DNA from: Holacanthus passer
Lineage: Eukaryota; Chordata; Actinopteri; Pomacanthidae
Reading direction: 5' to 3'
Assembly (NCBI GenBank): GCA_025331565.1
Contig: JAFREQ010000167.1
Span: 248,001 to 312,000 of the forward strand
Length of the DNA: 64,000 nucleotides
Position 1 is the first letter of the stretch; each line of letters begins with the position of its first letter. Shown here one piece after another: positions 18,801 through 33,800 of this stretch. Position numbers and translations under genes: made by a program. The notes under the pieces are model-generated. The model was not told the origin of the DNA and searched no databases. It worked only from the letters and a program-made list of their open reading frames with translations.

Positions 18801-21800
18801 TGATGTGTTTGCTGACTGATGCATGGGATACTATTGTTGGCTGCAGTGGGATGAATGTAAAATGCAGTGACTGTGCTTTAAAGTGCTCTGGTAAGAATGC
18901 AGAGATTTAGGCTCGGCCTGTGTCTCAGCGACACAGTCTCAGGCTCTGAGTTTCTTACTGCTGCTGAAGGTCACATTCCCCACTTCATTCGCTATGAGCC
19001 AAAGAGGATTAGTCACCTTGACAGATTTTTAAGCTTCGCAACAATTAAAACACCTTTGACTCTGTATCCTTGAAACTCTCTCTTGTTACTCCACTGACTT
19101 TTGTGACCGAGAGTCATGCCAGGTTTTCAGTATTTGCTTGCTCTGCTGTTTTTGCACTGCAGTGTTGTCACTGTATTTTTCTGAACTGCCACAAAACAGT
19201 TAAGCGAACCTTAAGTATCTTTTAAACAGCAAATCACAGCATTAACATGTTGTTCATTTTAATGAGTCACTACTCAACCAAAAGAGACATACAGTATCTG
19301 ATGCAGAATATCCTTTAACAATGTCAAAGGATATTCTTGTGACAGCTCAGTGTTTCAGCTAAGCATTGACTGATTACTAGATTATGCACCCCTGGGGAAA
19401 TACTTAAACAAAGTAGTGTACAGATAAATACGGGACTGGACTTTGTATGGGCAGATACTTAAAATTAAAGAACTCTTATTGTGATCAGGAGGGGGAAAGG
19501 ATAGGCCATCCCAACTTTTGATTGAGCTCTTTGCCAACGAGAAATGTCACATCATACAGTGCATCTAGCTTCGGGGCCAATAACTGGTAAACAAATCAAA
19601 CCAGTTTTTCTCCTCTCAGTTAGCTTCATTTGAATAATTATAAGAGGATTTCTTGAGGCGGAAAACTATTAAGTATTTGTCAAGAAAAAGAAGCACAAAA
19701 TAGTTATGAATCTGCTTGTCATACTTTTGTATTGTAGAAATGTTTTTCTTCCTATCCTAGAACATCAGACAACTAAAATTAGCTTGTGACCCAAGGTTAG
19801 GACCCACTGGCCTACAGGTTAGAAAAGCAGTCTCGTGACCAGAGGGTCGATGATTCAAGACTCCCCATACTGGCTGGGAAAATGTTGGTGGGAAAAATAA
19901 ATGAGGAATGCTTTCCTTAAACAAATACTGCCTGGGTAGCTTCCAGGTGTGAATGTGTGTGACTGTGCTGAATTAGCTGACTTTAAGTGAATATTAAAAA
20001 GACCTCAAGGCTCTGCTTTGCTTTCCCCACAAATGCTTTGCTCTGACTCTTTAAAAGTGTCTTACCTGGACCAAAATGTCACATGAATGAATATTCCTAG
20101 TGTTGATAGTGTTGCCATGTGATAAATATTTTGACATGTCCCTTGCCTTGGCAAGGTCCCTTGCTATGTTTCCTCCTATGTGTAAATTCACAGGCCTATG
20201 ACAGAGTGACAGTAATATTTAAAATAGTTTTTGGCTTAATTGTCATGTTCATGTTTATTTTAACACCAATTGTTAACTGATATTTTATTTCTCTCCGTTG
20301 CCCCTAGGAGTCAGCCAAAGGTGAGTATTGCATTAAACTCTTCAATTATATTTTAAATTAAAGTTACACAATGCTCTTTTGCATTTTTCAAATCCATTCT
20401 CTAACTACTGTATAATCTTTTCATTATAAATATTTAATGATTGAATGCTCACTCTGCCTGGTGTCCATGCATTAGTTGTTTTCAGTTTAAATGCACTCTC
20501 TAGAATCTTGAGTGTTCTCTTTCAGGTTTTTGCCTATGACTACTGCTTTTGGTCAATGGATGAATCTCAAAAAGACAAATTTGCAGGTCAGTACATTGCC
20601 AGTGTCAGTGTCACTGTGTCACATTGTACTCCACTTGATGTGGTGTGTTCTGTTTTTAGCGTCGTGTAACTTCACTGCTTGGTGACTCATTTCTTAAACT
20701 GACTGTATCTCCTGACAGAATGTTTCCTGATATTCTGAACTATTTATGGAGTCGAACAAAGGGAGTGTTCAGAGCGAGAAATGAAGAGTTACACGTTGTT
20801 TATATCCAGATTAGTTCTATGGTCCTGTATATTGTAAAGAGGTAGAACAAACCCATTACCAGGGGGTTTCTTAACAATGTGAGGGGTATAAATAGTTCAG
20901 CAGCCTGTGTCAGATGTATTAAATCTAAACAAAATACCCACCGTGTTTATTCTGGGCCGTAGGTCTTGTTTTGCACAGAAAGAGAGAGCCAGTGATGTCT
21001 GTATATGAAGAACGGCACAAAAGTATTTTTCTGTTTTGTCTTACTGAGATTCTCTTGAAAGTATTGCTGATGTTGCAGTCTATATTTTGAGGTGTTAACA
21101 TGTGTTTTCTGATGTTTGTGCAGGTCAAGATGTAGTGTTCCAGTGCCTTGGGGAGAGTCTGCTGGACAACGCCTTTATGGGCTACAATGCCTGCATCTTT
21201 GCTTATGGACAGACAGGTACGATTTAAAAACACCCGGAAACAGGTTTATGGCCCCTTGGTAATATTAATAGAAGTATAGTTTAATAGTAGCATTGTCTTA
21301 TTGTTATACTCACAGACTATTAAATTCAATCAAGCTGTAATCACACTTGCATTTTTTACAAATCTGACTGAATTTGTGCCTTCAAAACTTTTCATTTTGT
21401 AAGTTGTAATTGTTTCCTATGTAAGATTTAACATTCTAAGTAATGAAACTATCCTCACCAGTTTACAAAACAAAATGCTTTCTGGAGTTTTTTCGCATTA
21501 AAATCTATCTATAGGGAAGACTGCAAGACTTTAAATCTGAACATTCTGGAGGATTTATTGAGTTTTATTCATGGTAGCTTAACACTGTTAGAGCATAAAA
21601 AAATAAGAGGACATTACTTACTATTACTTACTGTACGGTTCTGTGGGAATGGATGCTATACTTGTTTTTCAAGACAAAAGGTAAACATATTCGAGGTTTT
21701 GAGTTTGCATAACTGGAGAACTAGAAATTAGAAATAAAGGCCTTCCTCTAATTTTAGCCTGTGTTTACAGTTAATGTTATATTGAGTTCATGTTGAAACT

Positions 21801-24800
21801 GTTTTAGGGAGATGTTGATTTCTAGTTAGGCTGCAGTTTGTGGTGCAGTTTAACATTACTGCATTATATTGAGAGGTACTGTGTTTCCACTTGTTTTTCC
21901 ACTCAATTTACATATAAATGAGGGTAGTCAGATAAACTAGCAATTGAGTGTATAGTATGACTTTTCTTTGCTGTAAGCTGTCATTTGTCTCTGTGGCGGC
22001 TGCTGACTGTAACAGACCCCACAGTGACCATAAGTGCTGGCTGTACTCCATTCAGGTCAGCCAGTTCCACGGCCCTTCTCTTGTGCTTATTGGCATGGTT
22101 TACTGGAACAGTTAAATGGGACTCAGCTATCAGTGACATTATTAGTTATCACCTGTGCCTTTCCTGCTATGATAAGTCAGAATGCTGTGAGAAAGGTCGA
22201 TTAATTCACCAGCTTTTACATTCTAATAAGGCATTAATTGCTTTATGAAAGGCAGGAATGCTGAAAAGGTCAACAAGGTGTGTTGTCTGGTACCTTATTC
22301 AAGGTCTAAGCCATTTCCAGTTAGGACAGGTTTTTTTTCTCGCAAGATTACCAGTCACATTTTTAATTCAGCTACACCTGCTTCTCATAACCCAACTTTA
22401 CAACAGGTTTTTTCAATGACTGCACAATTACAGTACTTGGGAGAACAAAGAATAGAAAATATTAATAAAGAATAAAGAATTATATATTCAAACAAATTTC
22501 ATCAGCTATTCAGGATATTACTGCACTACACATGTGAAATTCACATGTAGTGTTGCGGACAGAAGCCACAGACTCAGTATTTTGTTTGTTTGTCTCATCC
22601 TGAGGGGTTAGAGATTATGGTAGCAGGCAAAGCGTAAACAAGTGAAAGTGCCAGTAACCCAGACCAGGCTTGATGAACTCTGACCCGGTGCTTTTGGTGA
22701 TTATCACCCATTACCTGTTACATTACGTTGTATTACACTCATTTGCCAGACCCTGTTTGTCCAAAATGACCCACATTTTGCCCCCCTCCTACACACACAC
22801 ACGCACACACGCACACGCACACACGCTCTTCTCCCACCTGAACTGTAGGTGGTAGAATTGATTCAAATCTAATAATTTGCTCCTGCTGAGTTGTATCATT
22901 TCAGGACACACACAGTCCAGCCTGGTGTTTGCCATTGGTTCATGTTGTTAAACTTGGCTCCCTAAACATGAGCGTCTCTGGTCTGTCTTTGACAACATCT
23001 GTATCTTTATATCCATAAACTTGTAGGTTTTCTGGTTTCAGTGTGGATCACCTTTGCTCTCTGACAAACCATACTGCCATTCATTTGGAGACCCAAATAT
23101 GAATCTCATCACATTTTCAGACTGAAAATGTGTATCTTGACAAGCAGTTTCATTTGTTTTTTAATTGAGGTTGTCTCAGTTTCTGCTGCTAACTCATGTG
23201 AATCTGTGCCTCCCAGACACTCATTTTTCCATCTTAGTCTGGAGTGTTAATTTATCCTCATTGAATTAGCATCAACGCTTTGGAGGTGTTGTGGTACACC
23301 TTTTTATTTATAGGCATGCGTACAGCAGAATCATTAGTATCACTCTCCACATCTGTAATAATTTACTGTATGATTTAGCCTTTTTATCTCTCACTTGCTT
23401 CCACAGCTCCAAATCTGTGAAATTTGTCATGTCTCGACAAAGAACAAAAAAATCCTCTTTTTTTTTTTTTAAATTTCCTTTTTATTCTTTAATTGATGTT
23501 ATACTTTTTACTGTTTTCATGTTAAGTGGGATATATGCGAGCGCCTTATGAAGCTTTATTCATTGTGCTCTGTTTACAGACTTACTTAGCAAATAAAACT
23601 GAATCTGATTCAATTCCCTCCTTCCTTCCTATACCCTCTTTAGCATAGCTTGGTTGGTTTTCTGCCTGATACTTAGATTTGTAAATTCTAACTGTGTGTG
23701 TCCAGGCTCTGGGAAGTCATACACCATGATGGGCTCAGCAGAGCATCCTGGTCTGATCCCAAGGCTCTGCAGCTCCCTGTTCAGCAGGACTGTGCAGGAG
23801 GCCCGGGAGGGAGAGAGCTTCGCTGTGGAGGTCTCCTACATGGAGATATACAACGAGAAGGTTCGAGACCTACTTGACCCCAAAGGGTGAGGAACTGTTT
23901 GGTCTAGTTGACTTTAAAACAGGGAGTCACATACAGAACATAGTATGCGCAACTCTGCATTCTCACTATATTTGGGTTTAGGACTTAAGGATGTTGGATT
24001 AATAACTGTCTCTTTCTCTCTTTCTCCAGAAGTCGACAAGCACTGAGAGTGAGAGAGCACAATGTTTTTGGGCCTTATGTTGACGGCCTGTCTCGCCTGG
24101 CTGTGGCCAGCTACAAGGTACTTGTCAAACACTTTATGAGATATGTCTAATTTCTGCTGTGTTTTTCTTTTGCTTTCATCACGTTGTATTGGCAAGGGAA
24201 ACAAATTATTTCATAAAGTACGGGTACAAGACGTGTGTTTGTTTGTGGCGCCTGTGTCTCTGACAGGACATAGAGTCTCTGATGTCAGAGGGAAATAAAT
24301 CTCGCACAGTGGCAGCCACAAATATGAATGAAGAGAGCAGCAGATCCCACGCTGTGTTCAACATCATCCTCACACACACACTCATGGACCTACAGTCTGG
24401 GGTAAGACACACTCAAGCACACACACACTCAGCATTGGCTATTGACAGCTGACAGGGTCATAACAATTGTTTGACATTTCCAAAATAATCCATTTACATG
24501 TCTGTTGAACCCCTGTATTATCGACATACCTGTATAAATGACACTGTATGTTGCTTGATTATTTTTTGATCAATAGATTTAAAAGGCAAACATTTTGATC
24601 AATTTCTGCACTATTTTTGGTTTTACCTTCTGTTTTATATTTTTTCTGTTCAAATGGAAATTTCTTCTTTTTTAAAAATTGAGCTGAAATGCAGTCGTAC
24701 ATCATGTTTTGTATTTAGTCAGCACTTTACAGCAGTGCTTACTGAATGCAAAGATCATCCATGAATCATCTATAAATCTCCATAATTGCAACTGACCTAC

Positions 24801-27800
24801 AGTAAAGTTTCACTCTGCAATGACTGTAAAAGATGGAGGGATTTTAGAAATAAACCCTAACGCCATCATGTATATTTCTGCGTGTTGTTATGCGTCTGCT
24901 CCAGACGACTGGAGAGAAGGTGAGCAAACTGAGTCTGGTGGATCTGGCTGGTAGCGAGCGGGCAGCGAAGACTGGAGCAGCGGGGGAACGGCTGAAAGAA
25001 GGGAGCAACATCAATAAGTGAGTCAACAGAAAATAAATGTATGGCATGACAGTAAAGTTTGTAACCGTCAGTTATCTAGTTTTTACTAAACTAAATGACG
25101 TGACCAAGCAAAGGGGATTGCTGGCTGAGACTACCGTCACTGGTTTTGCTCTTTTTGGAACCTTGCTCAGTGGCTTATCTTTTTGCTAGACTGGAGGCTA
25201 TTTCCCTCACATACTACTGCTGCAACGAAAACAGTATTTCACATATTTACACTGCACTCCTGTGAACTTCACTGAAATCTTATCAGCCTTTTTCAGACCA
25301 AGATTGCTTTGATGATTTGTGGTCCTTTTTTTGTCGTTCTGTTGTTCTATTACATTCTGTCCCATAAATACTTCCCTCCCCTCCACTCTATTTACTTCTC
25401 TCGTGATCCCCCCCATCCTCCCTTCTCTGTGTCCCTCCCTCCAGGTCTCTCAGCACTCTGGGTTTAGTTATCTCAGCCTTGGCTGACCAGGGAGCAGGGA
25501 AGAACAAGAACAAGTTTGTTCCCTACAGAGACTCTGTGCTCACCTGGCTGCTCAAGGTACACAGAAGAAAATAACAAACCTTGTTCATACAGTTTCCACT
25601 GCAGACAAAAAGGACATTGATGTCTGAGCATCCTCAGTTCCTCAGTTCTTTTTCACTGCGCACCCACTTTATTACACAACAGTGTACTAGTACAATATGC
25701 ATTTTTTAAATCTAAAGAAATTGGACTTTAAAGTCTCAAAGTAATTAATTTTCTGGTGTGCTTTTATTATTCTGCCCATTTAGATTCAAGGCTCTGCTGA
25801 TTAGTTTCATTAGCTCTTCTCTGTTGGAGAAAGGCTCCTTTTGCAAGCCATGAGTTTTTAATTTAGGGTTTTTAAATTAATGTTTAATTTTGCACTATAT
25901 AGCATTGTAATAGTGTTAAATGTAGCTTTGCAGAAACCCTGATCCCCTTCTAATTTATGAGTGTATGCTCATAAATCATACACTCATAAATTTGTTTAAA
26001 CATTTATTAAGTCTTAATAAACCAAAGTAGTGTCTGTAATTTGCACAGTGCAGTGTGAGGTTTGGGATCATCACTGATGTAAAAGTTGTGTTTCTGCCTA
26101 CAGGACAGCCTGGGAGGGAACAGCCGCACGGCCATGGTTGCCACCATCAGCCCTGCTGCAGACAACTATGACGAGACGCTGTCCACCCTGCGTTACGCCG
26201 ACAGGGCTAAGAGCATCGTCAACCACGCCGTTGTCAATGAAGACCCCAACGCCAGGATCATTCGAGAGCTCCGAGAAGAAGTGGAGAAACTGAGGGAGCA
26301 GCTCACCGAGGCTGAGGTCTGGATTACATTAGCCTGTACAAGTGTTGTGAATAACCCAGTAATATGTAGAGAGTGTAATGCAGCTTCTGTCACTCTCAGT
26401 CCATGAAGGCTCCCGAGCTTAAGGAGCGGCTGGAGGAGTCTGAGAAACTGATCCAAGAAATGACAGTCACCTGGGAGGAGAAACTCAGGAAGACTGAGGC
26501 TATTGCACAGGTGACAAACACATATATACTTTTTGCATCAGTTTTAAAGTATTTAAACAGAACTTTATTCACTTTTATATTGATTTCTTGCACTGAAACA
26601 AGTACATTCAATAGACACATTTACTCAAACTGAGGAGATGAAATTAAAATGTGAGTCAATGGATTTTTTTCTCTTCACTCAATCTGACTTGGTTCAAGTT
26701 TAACTCACTCACTGAGTTTTATTCAATTTGCAGGCTATTTTCACTGAATTCTCAGCTCAGCTTCTTCTCTTTATACCCTTGCATTTCTTTCATGGGGCAG
26801 TTAAATGTTAGAATAATCAACAAACTAATTCATGTATTAAATATTCAATATGTTTCCTGTAGGAGCGTCAGAGACAGCTGGAGAGTCTGGGCATTTCCCT
26901 GCAGTCATCTGGAATCCGAGTGTTGGATGACAAGTGTTTCCTGGTCAACCTCAACGCTGACCCTGCCCTCAACGAACTGCTGGTCTACTACCTGAAGGTA
27001 TCGAACACACCAGTCCAGTGCTCTTTACTGTACATGTAGAGGCTGACTGACACATGGCACAGACATACATACTGACATGTTCTGCAACAGTGCATTTTGT
27101 GACCACCTCTCCTCTGTGTCCAGGAGCACACACGTGTGGGTTCAGCCAACTCCCAGGACATCCAGCTGTGTGGGATGGCCATCCAAGCTGAGCACTGTGT
27201 CATTGACATCACAGAGAACAATGGTGTGATGCTCACTCCTCACCGCAATGCTCGGTATGTACTCAACCTGAATGAACCGTATTGCAAGTTGCATGTTTGA
27301 TTGATCACTTCAGAAAGGACCTCTGTGCACCACTGGTTTTCTGATATTTTAAAAATATGTTATACACAGTTGCTTGTTCCACCAGTACTGAGAAATCATT
27401 TCTGCCCAGAACCCCTAAAATTATAAATATAAAATAGATAAAAATAGTTTGCAACAGCAAGGGTCTTAAATGGCAGCTTAAAAACTAATGAGGAGTCATC
27501 AAGGTGTTCAAAATTAAGGCTGCCCTAGTTGTGTAAAACAACAACAAAAAAGTTTTTTTTTTGATACCTTACTTCAAGGAAAATAAACTCGACTTAAAAT
27601 AAGAAGACTGCAAACAGAGCAAGCATTAAAGGTCAGGTTTCACTATTTGCTATTTTTCAGGTTTTTGTTAGCCAGTCTTACAACACAATTCGGAAAGTAA
27701 CAAAAAGTTATTCAATAACAAGAGCATACACCAACCTGTGCTGTCTAATTCAGGCAAAATGGCAAAAAAATCTGTAAAGATATCCAGTATATCAAAGAGT

Positions 27801-30800
27801 AGAGCAAAGTAATTAATTAACTTGCATGTTGAGGGCACAAGCACCTGTCTTCTGGTTTTATTGTTTATATTTCTAACAGTGACTACAGTATCATCTTTTC
27901 TCATCTCAAATGTTGTCTCGTGTTGTCTAAATCTTTTTTTCACCTGTAGAACATGTGTGAATGGAGCTGCAGTCACCAGTCCAGTTCAGATTCATCACGG
28001 TGACCGAATCCTGTGGGGAAACAACCACTTCTTCAGGTCTGTTTCACCTACAGAGTGTTGACTTTGAATCTGCCACTTTGTGGTGTTGATGTTTCAGCGG
28101 CATTTATTTAAATGTTAACACAAACTCTTCATTGTGTTTCTTCCTATTTTTGTTACATTGCTCTTCCTCTTTCTTTCACCCACTTTCTCACATACATCCA
28201 CACACAACCACCACCTACTCATGCGCGCACACAGGATCAGCCTGCCGAGGCATATGGTCCACGCAGGAGGTGAGGATGAGGAGGGTGGTGCTGCCATGAA
28301 GACGTGTTTGAGCACCGACCAGCTGGAGGTGGACTTGGATGCGTTCAGTGATGTCTCGAGCGAGCTGAGTTTTGGCTATGAGTTTGCCCAGGCTGAAGTC
28401 ATGATGAAAGGCATGGGCAACGACGGTGAGTCTGACTGAAATGTCAAACAACCATAGTGGTGCCCATCCTCAAAAAACAAGACGATCATATGTTTACTTA
28501 ATGTGGTACTGTAAAATACATGCTGATGTGTTTTAGCTGAGAAGCTTCCTCAAAGCATGTTGGCAGTTGTGGTAAATGAAGCAACAGTGCACTAATCAGC
28601 GTTTTTTTAAGAATTGAAGTTCTGAAAAATGTGATCTTAGAAGCTATGAAAATGTGCACATATAGAGACATTTCATATTACTTTGGACATCATGTTATCA
28701 TTCTAAGCTATTTTGGTTGGGTTGTCCATCTAGGCACTTGTAAACTAGTCCTTTGTAACATTTTAAACTCTGTGCACAGTCCAGACAGCCAAATAGGATG
28801 CAAAATACTTGTATGATCTAAAAATACTTGACATGAGAGTGGAAATCCTCACCCCTCCACATCATGTCTATCTGTGGGACATGTCACTGAAAGTGGTCAT
28901 GGAGAGCAAAAGAAGTCAGATAGATGTGTTAGCATTTTCAGAAGTTATTTAAGAATAACTACTGTGAACAAATTTCAGGAAGAGCCATGCTAGCAGCTCT
29001 GTGAACCTGTACTGCTGACATTACCTAAATGCTAACATGTTCACGATGACAATGCTAACATGCTGATGTATGTATGTAGCAGGTCTAATGTTGACCATGT
29101 TCACCAGCTTGTTGACATGCTAACATTTGCTAATTAACACTGAAGTACAGCTGAGGCAGCAGCAATGGGAATATTAGTTTTGCAGGTTTTTATGAGTATT
29201 TGACAAATTAACATTGTGGCTTGATGATGGTCAGTGTAAGTTGGAATGACAGATGATAGACTACAATGTTCATGTTCATTGTAATGAAGGAATGACAATG
29301 GAGCTCTATGGCACAGAAGAGTATCTATCAGACTGGACAAACACACAATATTTGTTAACAAGTTTGTGTAATTTTTTTTTGCCATTAAGAAAATCTAGAA
29401 TAGCTTTGTCATTTAAGTTAACCAGACCAGTTCTTGCAGCTTATAAACAATACAGGATGTCCATCAAGTTATTCCAAACAGCTCTAAACATCCAAATATT
29501 TAGACCCAATGTGGGTCCACAAGTTCAATATTTACCCCATAATCTCCTGTATTTTCCACAATGTTCCGGTTGTGTTAAGCCTGCAGTGCTCAGACAGAAG
29601 ACTCTGCTTGCCAAAATGGAGATAATGAGGTAAATATTGGACTTTGACTGGACAGTGAGTGCAGTCCTGTGAAGCAGTTCCAGCTTATTTGAGGTGACTG
29701 AACAATAACAATTTTCATTTAAGGATGAGCAGTTCTTATAAATGCCAAAATTTCATTTTATGACAAAGAATAATGTAATGGAAACCTCCTCTCTCCTCCT
29801 CCATCCATCCTTCCATCCATCATCTGGCGGCTCCTCCTCCACCTCAGACCCCTTGCAGTCGGTATTACAGACCCTGGAGAGGCAGCACGAGGAGGAGAAG
29901 CGCTGTGCCCTGGAGCGGCAGAGGCTGATGTACGAACGGGAGCTGCAGCAGCTCCGCCAACGGCTTACTCCTGAGAAATCCTCCCACCTCTTGGATCCGA
30001 CGGGCCTGCTGCCCAACGCAGCAGCTACTGTGATGTCACCCAGCTCCCACAAACGCATGCGGCGCTGGAGTGAGGACAGGTGAGATACAACTGGATGATG
30101 TGAAACACTTAATGATCCCTGTTGGCTGTTAAGTCTCTGGAGGAGAAAAAGATTTCAAAGATGCTTTGTAAAACTTCCCTGTGTGTGTGTTTGTGCGCTT
30201 CAGGGAAGCAATGATGACTCGCAGCCTGCGGCGCCTGAAGGAGCAGATAGTTCGGGCCAACCTGCTGGCACAGGAGGCTGGCTTCATAGCTGAGGAGCTT
30301 AACAAGAGGACAGAATACCTGGTCACTCTGCAGATACCTGCTGCCAATCTGAATGCCAACAGGAAGGTAGGCTGTATGTGTATGTGTATGTGTGTATGAG
30401 TTTTCAAAGTCTGACACTGTCGTCCCCGCCCAAACAAAACTGAGACAAATGTACCCCCGATTTTGGTAAATTGGCACCATTAAAAGTTTGCTGATTAAGC
30501 TAGTAGCAGTTCCTGTTTGCAATGCACCCATGGGTATACAGACAACTAGCACTGGTTTACTCTATTACTAAAGAAACATTACAAACCTCATGATTCTCAG
30601 GGAAGTTCTAGAGTTTTAAAGAATTGTGAAAGTGTATTTGTGGATGTTAATTCGCGACGACCATCAGAGATGATGAGGTCCTCAGAAAGGGGATAGGAAG
30701 GAAGTCACACTGTATCGAAAATATACATATCATGTCAGTGTGTTTAGTTTGACAGTTTTGACTCAGAGAAGGGATACAAATTTTGATGCAAATTGCAGCA

Positions 30801-33800
30801 ATCAGGTGCTAAGGGATTATGAAGTACCTTAATTGCCTTCTCACATCCACTGCTGCACCTCTGCCGTAGGGAAATTGATGTAAACCAGTTTCTGCCTAAA
30901 AGGAAGGAAAAGCACTTTCAGTTATTAAAAAAAACTCTCGTTTGCTCCCAGAGTATGTTTGTAAAATGGATTGCAGTAATTTAAGCGATATAATATACAT
31001 AGTACTGTTCATGTTGTGTTTGGATTTTCAGGCCAATGTGAATAAAAGCAGTTTTCTCTCTCGCCCTCTTCTTAGCGGGATGCAGTATTGAGTGAGCCGG
31101 CCATCCAGGTTCGTCGTAAAGGTAAAGGGAAGCAGATCTGGGCTCTGGAAAAGATGGAGAACAGGCTGGTGGACATGAGGGACCTCTACCAGGAGTGGAA
31201 GGACTATGATGAAGACAATGCTGTGAGTGAATAGAGATAAGAGCCTGTTTGACACACAGACAGATCAGATTAATGAGCTACATTATAATCTATAGAATAT
31301 TTACTGTTTTATTCAGTTTTGTATGTGTAGATATGTCTGTCAGAATTTATCTGCTTGCATTGATGTGTGCCACTTTGCATTGATTAAATGTCTCAAAGAA
31401 GAGACACAGTGAAAATAATATGTAGATAAAACATGGGCAAACATGCTTAACTCAGTTTGATGACCCTGCAGTGAAACAAGTGATTTTGTTCATCAGTCTC
31501 ACACCATTCTCGCTCTTTCCTTCTGACCCAGGTGATGCGGTCCTATTTCAAGCGTGCCGACCCATTCTTCGACGAACAGGAGAACCATAGTCTGATCGGT
31601 GTGGCCAACGTTTTCCTGGCTTGCCTGTTCTACGACGTCAAGCTGCAATATGCAGTGCCCATCATCAACCAGAAGGGAGAGGTAGGAGCCCACTGGGTGC
31701 AATGGAGGAGTTTGTTCTTAAAAGGGATGATACACACATGGACAATTTAGATGAAAATGTTATAAGATATGTAATTTGTAGTATTCTTTGTACCCTGCTA
31801 TGTTAGTTTATTTGCTCATATTCACAGACAAAAAAACAGAGCAAAAATCAGAGCAAAAAGAGAGTGAATATTCTGCTTCATCACATAACCAGAAACACAT
31901 TTGAAATGAATGTTACTTGTTTTGTATCTGCCGGTTGTGTAAATAAGCAGTTTGCAAACAAGTTCACGATATTAACTTAAAAGTGATGAAATATTATGTT
32001 CTGTTTGCAGCTTGTTTCTGCTGCCCACAAGTAGGCAAAGAATAAGCTCATGTGGGTTTGAATACTAATGATGATAAATGGCCAAAGAGCCGCAAATGTC
32101 TTTTTAAAATTACTTATAAAAGAAAAGCAAGCAAATCATTACATTTTGTGAAGCTGTTTATTTTCTTTTTATTTGATATTGTATATAAAAACATTATTAG
32201 ATTTTCATTTTGATTAATCAAATTAACTAATCATGTCAGTGGTAATCAGCAATTTTGTTACCTGATCTAGGAATTCTTGTTACATTGATTATGAGGCCTA
32301 CAGTATGACAATGTTGTGAGTCAGTCGTCTGTGTATCTCTGCCTGTGTGTGTCAGGTGGCAGGTCGGCTGCATGTGGAGCTGTGGCGAGGTACAGAGGGC
32401 TCTGAGAACACCTCGGACCTAGGACAGTCTCATGTTCAGCAGAACGTCACAGACGGAGATCCACAGGAGCGCAAGCTGGACTGTGTGGTGAGAACATGCG
32501 ATTGTAGCTTCATTCATCTATCTATCATGTGATTTAACTGTAAATGAGCCAAATCCAGGAAGATATTCAGGAAAACCTCGCCTGATGATCTGAATCATGC
32601 ATCTCTCACTGACATATAAGTCAGATCCTACATGCAGTAGCTGTTGACTATAAAAGTGAGTGTAACTTCAGTATTGCCAGTGGGAAAATAGTTCCAGATT
32701 AATAATGGATCTGGCAGGCAGTCAGATTGTTGTGTCTTCTCTCTATTGTGTTTCTCCACCTCACTGTACTGTGAAATGTCACCAGTTTAATTAACTCCGG
32801 GTCGGCTTTATATCCTGGATGCCTGTTGCTTCTATTTTTCTTATGATGAAATGAAATGAAAACAAAGTCAGGAGGTATTTGCTACGAATTCTTATGTACA
32901 GACCTATGGTATTTTTCCCTGTGTTTAAAACTAATTTCTTGACTTTAGGAGAGAACCAAACTAAAGTTACGTTTAACAGAGCAACTCATTTCTAAAGCAA
33001 CCTTGTTAGGCACTCAAAATATTTTAAAATTCTCTATATTCTAGTTGAATGTCTGGCCTGCAAGTCATAGTGTTTGTTCATTTATCATTAGTGCGTAGCT
33101 GAGTGCATTTCCTCATCCCCTCTCTCTCAGGTGAAAATCCTCCAGGCCACTGGTCTGCCTCGCTACCTGTCCAACTTTGTCTTCTGTCAGTACCACTTCT
33201 GGGGGCAGGATGAGACGGTGTTCATTGCTCCGGAGGTGGAGCCATCCAGCTCGTCCTCTACCTCCAGAGACCCGGAGTGCACTGTGGTCTTCGACGGCGC
33301 CAAGGTAACACTCACACTGGAATTTTCCATGTTTCACACACACGCACCATACATTTCCCCAATTTAAAGAAAAGCTTTTGTCACTGAACAAACACACACA
33401 CAATAAACTTGAGTTTATTCATCACCAACTCTGTAAGTAAACAACAATAAAGAAAATGATGAACAACAATGGCGAGATGATTGTCAGTGTGAGAAAATGT
33501 AAACTCCTTTGTTTTATTTTAATAACTTTTTAGGAGTTATCGGTGCCAGTGTCAGAAGAGTTTGTGGAATTTTTGGCCGAGGGGGCGGTGGCCATTGAAG
33601 TGTTCGGGCACAAGCAGGCCAACCATCGCAGGAACCTGGCACTGTGGGACCTCGGAGTGATTCAAGCCAAGACTCGATCCCTCAGAGAAAGGTGCAGTTA
33701 CACAGACACGCACAACCATGCAGTCCTCAAAACTGATTTAAAAAAGCCCATGAGACACAAAAGGTTCTGGTGAGATTGGCCCACTGCAGATGCTCCAAGC

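Larger units (their letters stand above)
14269..20307 (+). other. kif13b: kif13b intron 2, 6.0 kb
   Basis: Longest intron. Holds a nearly complete AT-rich MITE (14384-14715), a cluster of inverted GTATTGGC motifs (16044-16161), fish-type repeat fragments around 16855-16920 and 18480-18650, and a perfect hairpin at 19305-19337. No credible gene on either strand. Confidence 0.6.
30367..33130 (+). other. kif13b: kif13b introns 18-21, non-coding parts
   Basis: Apart from exons 19-21, only AT-rich sequence and a short (TATGTG)n at about 30375-30400 are seen. Confidence 0.5.
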
